A stretch of 64,000 nt of DNA from assembly GCA_036635475.1 (NCBI GenBank), contig JAVWQH010000002.1:1-64000 (forward strand), read 5' to 3'. Each line of letters begins with the position of its first letter. Position 1 is the stretch's first letter. A program made the position numbers and the translations under genes. Below, piece by piece: positions 55,631-63,088 of the stretch. The stretch comes from JAHHUA01 sp036635475 (lineage in GTDB: Bacteria > Bacillota > Clostridia > Oscillospirales > Ruminococcaceae). Under the pieces are notes generated by a model. It saw only the letters and a program-made list of their open reading frames with translations. It had not been told where the DNA came from and searched no databases.

Positions 55631-55668
55631 ATGATATATTTATTTATGACCACGCAAAGGAGTCACAC

Positions 55669-58416
55669 ATGATCAGCTTAAAAAGCAACTTAATACTTGT
55701 AAAAGGACAAGATAAGACGGCAGATATTGTCGCTTGGAAATATAATTCTGGGCATATTGCTATTACTTTTGCCACTGGCTGTCAGACCTACCAATATAGT
55801 TTAAGCAATGTGGAGTTTTTCAAAGACCCAAAGGAACTTAACCCACAGGACTTTAGAATATTAAAAGATGGACAGACACTGACGAATGTGGTTGGTATTC
55901 AGCAATTTGAGCGCCATGTTCGGGTATTTTATAAAAGTGGATATCGGGAAACTTTTGATCGAAGAGATATAGCTTTGATGCCGTCTTGTTTAAGTGATAC
56001 CGCTGCCAAGAATCGTTTTACTTACTTTAAAGAGTTGGCATATATTGACACACTTCTCGGCGCTGATGGTATGCCAATTTTGGGAAAACGTTTTGACAAG
56101 ATTGACTTTGTTCGTGACGACAGCATTTTAAGCGACTATTTGAAAGGACAAATTCAGGAGAATAAACGTGCAGATAAACGTACACTTATCTATCCATTTG
56201 GTTTTAATGTCAGCCAAAAACAAGCTGTAGACAATGCACTAAATCATAGATTGAGCGTTATTGAAGGTCCACCCGGAACAGGAAAAACACAAACTATCTT
56301 GAATATTATAGCCAACGCTGTGATGCGTGGCGAGAGTGTAGCAGTGGTATCAAGTAACAATTCTGCAACAGAGAATGTGGAAGAAAAGCTTCGTAAATAT
56401 GGCGTAGATTTTATTGCCGCATTTCTGGGGAGTTCATCAAACAAAGAAACGTTTATTCTTAACCAGAAGAAAATTCCGATGCTTGCAACATGGATACTAA
56501 GCCCAGAAGAAAAAGAAAAGATAAAAAAAGAATTGTCTGAACTACATATTGCTCTTGAGGACAAGCTTGAGAAAAAGAATACACTATCCCAGCTTCGCTT
56601 AGATTTTGATGCTCTCTATTTGGAAAGGAAACACTTTTCAAATTATTATGACGAAACAAATGTGTCGGACACACCACCCAAAAGCTTTCGTAATCTTAAA
56701 TCAAAATCACTTCTAAGACTTATGGCAGAAGCGGAAATCAGACAGGAAACAGGTGTCTCAAATTCCTTCTCTCAAAAGATTTATAATTTTCTATTTTATG
56801 GTATATATAATCCCACATTCTATCGAAATTCCCTTGATCGTGTTGTAGCCATTTGCCAGAAGCAGTACTATGATACAAAATTATATGAACTTGAAAAAGA
56901 TATTGCAGTTCTGGAAAAGGAACTTTCGATTTTTGATTTTGACTCTAAAATGAGTGAGTATTCAGAATTATCTATGAAGATTTTTCGCCATAAGTTAGCA
57001 GAAAAATACACGCATCAAGAACGAGATATCTATTCAGAGGACGACCTTTGGAAAAACTCATATCAATTTATCAAGGATTATCCTGTTGTTTTAAGCACTA
57101 CCCATTCGTTGCGCAGTAGCTTGAACAGTCAATTTGTTTATGATTATGTCATTGTTGACGAGGCATCACAGGTGAGTGTGACAACTGGTGCATTGGCATT
57201 TTCCTGCGCCAAGTGCGCGGTGATTGTTGGAGATTTGAAGCAGCTTTCAAATGTAGTTGATAGTGAGATGAAAAAGCGGACAGATGCGATTTGGAAATCC
57301 TATCATATTCCATTGGCTTATCAGTATTCCAGTCACAGCCTTTTGCTTTCAATTACCCAGCTATTTCCTGAACTGCCCAAAACTATGCTTCGTGAGCACT
57401 ATCGTTGTCACCCTAAAATAATCAATTTTTGCAACCAAAAATATTACAACAATCAGCTGATTATCCTTACAGAAAATAGTAGCGAACCACCTCCGTTGCT
57501 TGCATATCAAACAGTAATCGGCAATCACGCAAGGGAGAGGGTGAATCAACGTCAAATAGATGTTATAAAGACGGAAATTATACATGATCAGAAACTAGAT
57601 GTTATGAGTGATACTATAGGAATTGTAACACCATATAGAAATCAAGCTGATGCTTTGCAACAGGTATTCAAGGGGACAAAAGTGAAGTCCGACACCGTAG
57701 ATAAATTTCAGGGACAAGAGCGTGATGTTATCATTATGTCCACTGTCGATAATGATATTTCTGATTTTGCAGATGATGACCACAGGTTGAACGTGGCAAT
57801 CTCACGTGCAATAAAGCAACTGATTGTTGTAGTGAGCGGAAATCCACCCAGTCGTGATACTGCCATTGGAGATTTGGTTAAGTATATTCAGTACAACAAT
57901 ATGGAGGTTATCCGCAGCGAGGTCTATTCTGTGTTTGATTTGCTATACAAGACATATTCTGATATCCGACTTCAAATGTTACAAAAGCAAAAACGCATTT
58001 CGCAGTTTGACAGTGAAAATCTAATGTTTTGCCTAATATCTGAATTGTTGAACGATGAACGCTTTCAGAAATATGATGTGTTGATTCATGTGCCACTTCG
58101 TATGATATTAAGGGATTTGTCAAGAATTGATGATGAAAGAGCAATCGGCTTTATTATGAATGAGAACACTCATGTAGATTTTCTTATTTATGATAAACTA
58201 AGCCATCAGCCCACTATTGTAATCGAGGTAGATGGTGTTAGCTACCATAAAGCCGAAAGCATACAAGCAGAGCGAGATACACTGAAAGATACTATTCTTG
58301 CGCAATATGACATACCGATTGAGCGCTTTAGAACAAATGAAAGTGGCGAGAGAGGGAGATTGGAAACTGCGCTACTAAATATATGCAATAATGGTGTAGA
58401 GGTGTTTGAATCCTGA
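55669..58416 (+). CDS. SF1 helicase (DNA2/NAM7-type) with C-terminal nuclease-like domain
   Basis: 915 residues from the ATG at 55669, chosen for its aaaggag site 6 bp upstream. An N-terminal domain of unknown type (1-180) is followed by an SF1 helicase core: Walker A IEGPPGTGKTQT (~200), a long helical insertion, Walker B VIVDEASQ (~497), GDLKQLSNV, LREHYRCHP, GIVTPYRNQ, TVDKFQGQERDVIIMSTV and RLNVAISRAI. The last ~100 residues (VDFLIYDKL...IVIEVDGVSYHKAES...RDTLKD) match the E-x-D-G-x-x-x-H pattern of Vsr/DUF559/DUF2726-like PD-(D/E)XK nucleases. It probably acts on DNA or RNA, perhaps in defence or repair. It is more GC-rich than its neighbours and lies alone. Confidence 0.85.
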   Translation: MISLKSNLILVKGQDKTADIVAWKYNSGHIAITFATGCQTYQYSLSNVEFFKDPKELNPQDFRILKDGQTLTNVVGIQQFERHVRVFYKSGYRETFDRRDIALMPSCLSDTAAKNRFTYFKELAYIDTLLGADGMPILGKRFDKIDFVRDDSILSDYLKGQIQENKRADKRTLIYPFGFNVSQKQAVDNALNHRLSVIEGPPGTGKTQTILNIIANAVMRGESVAVVSSNNSATENVEEKLRKYGVDFIAAFLGSSSNKETFILNQKKIPMLATWILSPEEKEKIKKELSELHIALEDKLEKKNTLSQLRLDFDALYLERKHFSNYYDETNVSDTPPKSFRNLKSKSLLRLMAEAEIRQETGVSNSFSQKIYNFLFYGIYNPTFYRNSLDRVVAICQKQYYDTKLYELEKDIAVLEKELSIFDFDSKMSEYSELSMKIFRHKLAEKYTHQERDIYSEDDLWKNSYQFIKDYPVVLSTTHSLRSSLNSQFVYDYVIVDEASQVSVTTGALAFSCAKCAVIVGDLKQLSNVVDSEMKKRTDAIWKSYHIPLAYQYSSHSLLLSITQLFPELPKTMLREHYRCHPKIINFCNQKYYNNQLIILTENSSEPPPLLAYQTVIGNHARERVNQRQIDVIKTEIIHDQKLDVMSDTIGIVTPYRNQADALQQVFKGTKVKSDTVDKFQGQERDVIIMSTVDNDISDFADDDHRLNVAISRAIKQLIVVVSGNPPSRDTAIGDLVKYIQYNNMEVIRSEVYSVFDLLYKTYSDIRLQMLQKQKRISQFDSENLMFCLISELLNDERFQKYDVLIHVPLRMILRDLSRIDDERAIGFIMNENTHVDFLIYDKLSHQPTIVIEVDGVSYHKAESIQAERDTLKDTILAQYDIPIERFRTNESGERGRLETALLNICNNGVEVFES

Positions 58417-58706
58417 TGAAAAGTTGAAGTAGCGCTAAGCCAATTTATAGAAAGAGTCGGCATCTTTTGAGGGTTAAGGAAATGGCTTATGAATAGTATT
58501 TTTTTGAGCCACAATTCAAACACAAACTATTTTTCAGAAAATTAGCTGCTGACCTTAAGGTGCGATGGTTTTTAAGTATGAGCTGATGAAACTGAAATTA
58601 AACTTGGCGATTACCTTCTTGAAAAAACAAAAGAAATAGAAAATATAAATTATTTGTGTGTGGTGCAAAATTTAATAGTACAGTGCCTTCCCTTTGAATT
58701 GGGAGA
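58417..58706. other. 290-bp region without a gene
   Basis: No promoter or hairpin stands out. A short open stretch around 58503-58590 translates to protein-like text (FFEPQFKHKLFFRKLAADL) before a stop, possibly a relic of a mobile or coding sequence. Nothing firm can be claimed. Confidence 0.25.
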
Positions 58707-59402
58707 TTAATCATTTTTATAGGAAATTTTTCTTGCAATATAAACAAATGGTGTATCAGCTAAGCTTGTTATAATATAAATTATATAGCTTGAAAATAAT
58801 ATATTAATCAAAGTTGGGGTGTCATAAGTTCCGCCGAAAGCACAAAATGTGAATAAAACAGTGTTGATTAATTGAGAAATTAAGGTTGAAGCATTATTTC
58901 TCAACCATAGATATTTTGTTTTGTCACCGCTGAATTTACTGGTGTATTGCCATATTTTGTGATACAGCCAAACATCAATTTTTTGTGATATTGCATAAAC
59001 AGCCAAACTTGAAAGCATTAATCTAGGAGTGTTGGAAAAAATCTGCTTAATACTTTCAAAAGCAACATCATTAATTGATGGAGTGAATAAAAGCCAAAAT
59101 TGTGAAATAAATATAAAGGTAATTGAAGTTGCAATGCCGATATTTACAGCTTTGTCAGCATCTTTTTTAGAAGAAACTTCACTTAAAATATCAGTTACAA
59201 GGAAAGTTGAGGCAAAAAGAATGTTCCCAAGAGTTTGTTCAAGTCCAAAGGCATTGATTAGTATAAGTACTTCAATATTTGCCGCAATTGTTGAAAGAAC
59301 AGTGAAACAAAAAAGTCCCTTTTTCCCAAAAAATTTAAACCAAACCAGAACAAGAGAATATGTGAAAAGAAGATTAATAATCAACAAAATTTCATTTTTC
59401 AT
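58707..59402 (-). CDS. Queuosine precursor transporter (YhhQ/VUT family)
   Basis: 231 residues from the ATG at 59402. Six to seven membrane helices with the family pattern NILFASTFLVTDILSEVSSKKDADKAVNIG and DKTKYLWLRNNASTLISQLINTVLFTFCAF. YhhQ proteins import queuine or preQ0/preQ1 for tRNA modification. It is 1 bp downstream of the radical-SAM gene stop, so the two form an operon. There is no tgt or que gene in the window. Confidence 0.85.
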   Translation of the reverse strand: MKNEILLIINLLFTYSLVLVWFKFFGKKGLFCFTVLSTIAANIEVLILINAFGLEQTLGNILFASTFLVTDILSEVSSKKDADKAVNIGIATSITFIFISQFWLLFTPSINDVAFESIKQIFSNTPRLMLSSLAVYAISQKIDVWLYHKIWQYTSKFSGDKTKYLWLRNNASTLISQLINTVLFTFCAFGGTYDTPTLINILFSSYIIYIITSLADTPFVYIARKISYKND

Positions 59403-59403
59403 A

Positions 59404-60156
59404 TTATTCACCAACCCCAAAATCTGTATTTGTAAATAGGATATCAACCCTCGGGTTTTTAACATAAGTTGGATATATCAAATCTTTGAAAATTTTGATA
59501 ACTCTGAAATCAGGTTTAATTGGCTTGGAATTTTCGCACATTATGTTAATACAAACACGTTCAAAATATTTTAGACCGATTTTAATGTCCGTAAGCATAC
59601 TTTCAGCAGTTTGTCCGGGAATACCTTGTAATAAGCACACTTCATCTGCATATTCTGCAATTATTTCAGGTGAAGATTCATCAATACCTTTAATTAAATA
59701 TGATTCACGAAAAAGCTTATCAAATGTTTCTACACCGATTTTAATTTTGACGGTAACACCTATTTTTTTAAAATCATTTTTGAGTTGTTGAATATTATTT
59801 CTGTCATTCCAATGACATTCAAAATGAATTTGCTCAATTTTTTTCTCAATACATTTAGCTTTTATTAAAGCCATTGTTTTTTCATCTAAATCAGAAAAAC
59901 TTCCGGAGTTAATTATTTCAATACAACTGAATTTGCCTGTTAAATATTCCAGTACTTTTGAGTTTAATTTAAAATTATCGTTTTCATCAAGAGAAAAATC
60001 TAAATGATAGTCGCAAAATCTGCATTTTTTCCACTTACAGCCATTTCCACGCAGTAAAAAAATCTCTCGAGGATTTTTAGTAATATTGTATTCTTCACTT
60101 GGCAAACCAACGACTGAATGTCTTTCATTAATATTCATTTTAGCCTTTCTTTCCAT
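59404..60156 (-). CDS. Radical-SAM protein, possibly queuine-salvage lyase
   Basis: 250 residues. The iron-sulfur motif reads GNGCKWKKCRFCDYH, i.e. C-x4-C-x2-C instead of the standard C-x3-C-x2-C. Further radical-SAM-like segments follow: SCIEIINSGSFSDLDEKTM, HFECHWND, VTVKIKIGVETFDKLFRESY and EVCLLQGIPGQTAESMLTDI, which resemble the strands of the TIM-barrel-like fold. Coupling to a YhhQ transporter suggests it processes a queuosine compound, like the QueL lyase reported for Clostridioides difficile (from memory). The first ~15 residues may be an extension; an ATG at 60138 (MNINERH) is an alternative. Confidence 0.75.
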   Translation of the reverse strand: MERKAKMNINERHSVVGLPSEEYNITKNPREIFLLRGNGCKWKKCRFCDYHLDFSLDENDNFKLNSKVLEYLTGKFSCIEIINSGSFSDLDEKTMALIKAKCIEKKIEQIHFECHWNDRNNIQQLKNDFKKIGVTVKIKIGVETFDKLFRESYLIKGIDESSPEIIAEYADEVCLLQGIPGQTAESMLTDIKIGLKYFERVCINIMCENSKPIKPDFRVIKIFKDLIYPTYVKNPRVDILFTNTDFGVGE

Positions 60157-60183
60157 TAAAAAAAGGGCATAAAAGCCCCTTAA
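60155..60183 (-). terminator. Terminator in the leader of the radical-SAM operon
   Basis: On the minus strand a short stem (gggc/gccc plus A-T pairs and one mismatch) with a 6-nt loop and a run of seven T, ending just before the ribosome binding site and start codon. A terminator placed ahead of the gene implies transcription attenuation. Confidence 0.6.
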
Positions 60184-60190
60184 TAATTGA

Positions 60191-60229
60191 CCTAGTTTTA
60201 TTTAGCGACAGGAGGGTTTCGAACTGTCT
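60191..60229 (-). promoter_or_regulatory. Candidate preQ1-I-like riboswitch aptamer
   Basis: Read on the minus strand: a GACAG/CTGTC stem with a 12-nt loop beginning TTC and ending C, then an A-rich tail GCTAAATAAAACTAGG. Loop length, the TTC start and the AAAA-CTAGG tail resemble preQ1 class I aptamers, and a terminator follows before a queuosine-related operon. However, the canonical loop-tail pairing (loop UAG with tail CUA) is not seen. Confidence 0.35.
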
Positions 60230-60392
60230 TATTAAGTTATATGCTAATAATATCATATTTTTAAATAGATTTCAATTAAAAGTTTATTAGTTAAAATGTT
60301 CATAATTAGCAATAAAACATTTATTATTTTAGTCATTGTTTTTTTTGATTATTTATGATAGCATATTTATATAAATTTCAGAAGAGGTGATA

Positions 60393-60869
60393 ATGATGAA
60401 TAATATTTTTGCGGAAATTGGTTTTATGCCTTTTCTCTGGTTGGCAATTGCTGTAACTTTTTTTGCTTTAGAAGCTGTCACTGTACAATTCGTTAGCATT
60501 TGGATGGGACTTGGAGCGATTGTTGCAATAATTCCATCAGTTATGCAAGCTCCTTTTCATATTCAGTTCCTTGTATTTGTAGTTGCATCAGTTATGTTTA
60601 TGATGTTAACAAGGCCATTCGTTAAAAATATAATCAATTCAAAAAAGGTTTATCGCACTAATGCTGACAGTGTGATTGGTATGGAAGCAATTGTAATTGA
60701 AAAAATAAACAATCTTAACGGTTGTGGAAGAGTTAGGGTTGGAGGACTTGATTGGGCAGCAAGGTCTGCTAATGGACAAATAATTGCTGAAGGTCAATGC
60801 GTTACTATTGAAGCTATTGAGGGCGTTAAGGTTATTGTAACTTGCAAAAGTTTTATAACAATAGAATAA
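60393..60869 (+). CDS. NfeD family membrane protein
   Basis: 158 residues. Three to four membrane helices (PFLWLAIAVTFFALEAVTV, FVSIWMGLGAIVAIIPSV and FLVFVVASVMFMMLT) precede a C-terminal OB-fold (VIGMEAIVIEKINNLNGCGRVRVGGLDWAARS), as in short NfeD proteins. NfeD partners SPFH/stomatin proteins, encoded next, and is thought to act in membrane microdomain organisation. The start is ATG 60393 or 60396, both after the gaggtg site; the GTG at 60387 lies inside that site. Confidence 0.9.
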   Translation: MMNNIFAEIGFMPFLWLAIAVTFFALEAVTVQFVSIWMGLGAIVAIIPSVMQAPFHIQFLVFVVASVMFMMLTRPFVKNIINSKKVYRTNADSVIGMEAIVIEKINNLNGCGRVRVGGLDWAARSANGQIIAEGQCVTIEAIEGVKVIVTCKSFITIE

Positions 60870-60888
60870 TTTTTTAGGAGGAAAGACT

Positions 60889-61809
60889 ATGCCATATTTA
60901 TTAGGAGCTTTGGGAATACTTTTTGTTGTAATAGTTATTTCAAACATCAAAATTGTTCCACAATCTCAGTGTTATGTTGTTGAAAGATTAGGTGTATATC
61001 ACGCAACTTGGGAGACAGGTTTTCACGCAAAGATACCATTCATTGACAGAATTGGCAAGAAAATCTCGTTAAAAGAACAAGTTGTTGATTTTGCTCCTCA
61101 ACCGGTGATAACTAAAGATAATGTTACAATGCAAATTGATACAGTTGTTTTTTATCAGGTTACAGACGCTAAACTTCTGGCTTATGGTGTAGAAAGACCA
61201 ATTTCTGCTATAGAAAATCTAACAGCTACAACATTAAGAAATATTATAGGTGATTTAGAACTTGATAGTACTTTGACATCAAGAGATGTGATAAACACTA
61301 AAATAACTGCACTTCTTGACACTGCAACCGATAAATGGGGAATAAAAGTCAACAGAGTTGAACTTAAAAACATTATTCCACCTCGTGAAATCCAAGATGC
61401 AATGGAAAAGCAAATGAAGGCAGAACGTGAAAGACGTGAGTCGATTTTGCGTGCAGAAGGAGAAAAACATAGTCAAATTCTTGTTGCAGAGGGCGAAAAA
61501 GAATCTCAAATATTAAGAGCTCAAGCAGAAAAAGAAGCAGCAATTTTGAGAGCAGATGCTGTTAGAGAGCAAAAAATAAGAGAAGCGCAGGGCGAAGCCC
61601 AGTCAATTATGATGGTTCAAAAAGCTTTGGCGGACAGTATTGTCTTGTTGAATCAATCTGCACCAACTCAACAGGTTCTTACTATAAAGAGCTTAGAAAC
61701 TTTTGCTAAAGTGGCTGACGGAAAATCTACTAAGATTATTATTCCAAGTGAAATTCAGTCAATGGCGGGATTTGCAACTTCCTTTAAAGAGATTATTTCT
61801 GATAAATAG
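60889..61809 (+). CDS. SPFH/Band 7 (paraslipin/QmcA-like) protein
   Basis: 306 residues. One N-terminal membrane helix is followed by the SPFH core (VPQSQCYVVERLGVYHATWETGFHAKIPFIDRI, VITKDNVTMQIDTVVFYQV, RDVINTKITALLDTATDKWGIKVNRVELKNIIPP) and a coiled-coil region (MKAERERRESILRAEGEKHSQILVAEGEKESQILRAQAEKEA). It oligomerises at the membrane and works with NfeD, 19 bp upstream in the same operon. Length is normal for the family. Confidence 0.93.
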   Translation: MPYLLGALGILFVVIVISNIKIVPQSQCYVVERLGVYHATWETGFHAKIPFIDRIGKKISLKEQVVDFAPQPVITKDNVTMQIDTVVFYQVTDAKLLAYGVERPISAIENLTATTLRNIIGDLELDSTLTSRDVINTKITALLDTATDKWGIKVNRVELKNIIPPREIQDAMEKQMKAERERRESILRAEGEKHSQILVAEGEKESQILRAQAEKEAAILRADAVREQKIREAQGEAQSIMMVQKALADSIVLLNQSAPTQQVLTIKSLETFAKVADGKSTKIIIPSEIQSMAGFATSFKEIISDK

Positions 61810-61828
61810 TTTTTATTAAATTGCATAA

Positions 61829-61863
61829 AAAGCGGAGATTTTCAAAAAGAAAATCTCCGCTTT
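61829..61863. terminator. Bidirectional terminator
   Basis: 14-bp stem aaagcggagatttt / aaaatctccgcttt with a 7-nt loop between the convergent SPFH and cyclophilin genes. Confidence 0.85.
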
Positions 61864-61868
61864 AGTAT

Positions 61869-62387
61869 TTATAGTTTAATTGGCTCTGGATATTCAATGC
61901 CTTTTGTATCGACTGTAACAGTTTTAATTTTTTGATCATCAATAGGTTTATCGCTCAAATTTCTCTTAACTGAAACAATTTTTAATGCTTCATCAACACC
62001 ATCAATGATTTTTCCGAAAGCTGCATATTCACCATCTAAATGAGGAGCATCATCAACCATAATGAAAAATTGAGAGCCGGCGCTGTCGGGCATCATTGTT
62101 CTAGCCATTGAGAGAACACCGAGTGAGTGTTTAAGGTCGTTTTTAAAGCCATTTGCGTTAAATTCACCTTTTATGGAATAACCCGGTCCTCCAGAACCTG
62201 TTCCGGTTGGGTCGCCGCCTTGAATCATAAAACCGGGGATTACTCTGTGAAAAATTATTCCATCAAAGAAACCTTTTTTAGCAAGAGAGATAAAATTATT
62301 TACAGTATTTGGAGCAATTTCAGGATAAAGTTCGCCAACCATTTTATTACCATTTTCCATTTCAAATGTTATTGTTGGATTTGACAT
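61869..62387 (-). CDS. Cyclophilin-type peptidyl-prolyl isomerase
   Basis: 172 residues with the standard fold: MVGELYPEIAPNTVNNFISLAKKGFFDGIIFHRVIPGFMIQGGDPTGTGSGGPGYSI and MPDSAGSQFFIMVDDAPHLDGEYAAFGKI. The active-site Arg (FHRV) and Gln (FMIQGGD) are present; the Phe of SQFFI too. It catalyses cis-trans isomerisation of proline bonds. No signal peptide is present, so it is cytoplasmic. A ggaggaact site precedes the ATG. Confidence 0.95.
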   Translation of the reverse strand: MSNPTITFEMENGNKMVGELYPEIAPNTVNNFISLAKKGFFDGIIFHRVIPGFMIQGGDPTGTGSGGPGYSIKGEFNANGFKNDLKHSLGVLSMARTMMPDSAGSQFFIMVDDAPHLDGEYAAFGKIIDGVDEALKIVSVKRNLSDKPIDDQKIKTVTVDTKGIEYPEPIKL

Positions 62388-62451
62388 TATAGTTCCTCCC
62401 AGCGTTTAACGCAAAATATTAAATATAAAAGCCAATCTCATTCTGATGTTT

Positions 62452-62697
62452 TCATCGTAAAACAACCAAAAGAATATATACAAGAAGAGAAAGGCAAATA
62501 TTGCTGATTGATATGTATTTTTCATCAAAAATATAATGAATATACGAAATTATTAGGCTTATAAAAAAGTAAATAGCTGATACAATATTAATAGATTCAA
62601 AGGAATTTGAGAGCAGCACACAGATAATTGCATAAAGCATAAGAATAATTATACTTTGAGAAATTTTTATATGTTTAGGCACATTTCCAAAATCCAT
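62452..62697 (-). CDS. Small membrane protein
   Basis: 81 residues from the ATG at 62697 (ggagg 5 bp upstream; an in-frame ATG at 62709 overlaps the site). Three hydrophobic helices fill the sequence after MDFGNVPKHIKI. No family was recognised and the role is unknown. It is 64 bp upstream of the cyclophilin gene on the same strand and could be co-transcribed. Confidence 0.6.
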   Translation of the reverse strand: MDFGNVPKHIKISQSIIILMLYAIICVLLSNSFESINIVSAIYFFISLIISYIHYIFDEKYISISNICLSLLVYILLVVLR

Positions 62698-62855
62698 AGC
62701 AACCTCCATAATGTAATCAGTCGTTATATGTTATATTAACACCTAAAAAAAGAAAAATCAAGAATTTAATTATTTTTCTCATATATTAGTGTAGTTTTTA
62801 TCTTTAAAATCTGTTAAAATAGAATATATGATGATACAAACAAGGAAGTGATTTT

Positions 62856-63074
62856 TTGGCTAGATATAAATATTTTGGAACGAATATTGAGCCTTCATGT
62901 GAATATTGCAAGTATGGAAAAATTTCTATGGATAAAAAAATGATTTTATGCGAGCATAAAGGAGTTATAATAGAGTCACAATGCTGTCGAAGATTTATAT
63001 ATGACCCATTAAAACGCAAACCAAAACGTCAAAGGTCTTTACCGCAATTTGACAAATCTGATTTTGAATTATAG
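62856..63074 (+). CDS. Small Cys-rich clostridial protein
   Basis: 72 residues with a TTG start; the aaggaagtg site is well placed 6-7 bp before it. The cysteines (CEYCKYG, CEHKG, QCCRRF) make a probable zinc-binding fold, followed by the basic FIYDPLKRKPKRQRSLPQFDKSDFEL tail. From memory this pattern is conserved in many Oscillospiraceae-type genomes as a hypothetical protein. It is 14 bp upstream of the GHL10 gene. Confidence 0.72.
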   Translation: MARYKYFGTNIEPSCEYCKYGKISMDKKMILCEHKGVIIESQCCRRFIYDPLKRKPKRQRSLPQFDKSDFEL

Positions 63075-63088
63075 AGAGTGGTGAACTA

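Noticed and set aside
55591..55668. Upstream extension of the helicase gene
   Set aside because: It contains an intrinsic terminator hairpin (55597-55630) and lacks a ribosome binding site; the ATG at 55669 has a strong one.
60192..60240. tRNA fragment suggested by a TTCGAA loop
   Set aside because: The flanking 5-nt arms do not pair as a T-stem and no D- or anticodon arm exists upstream; a leader hairpin fits better.
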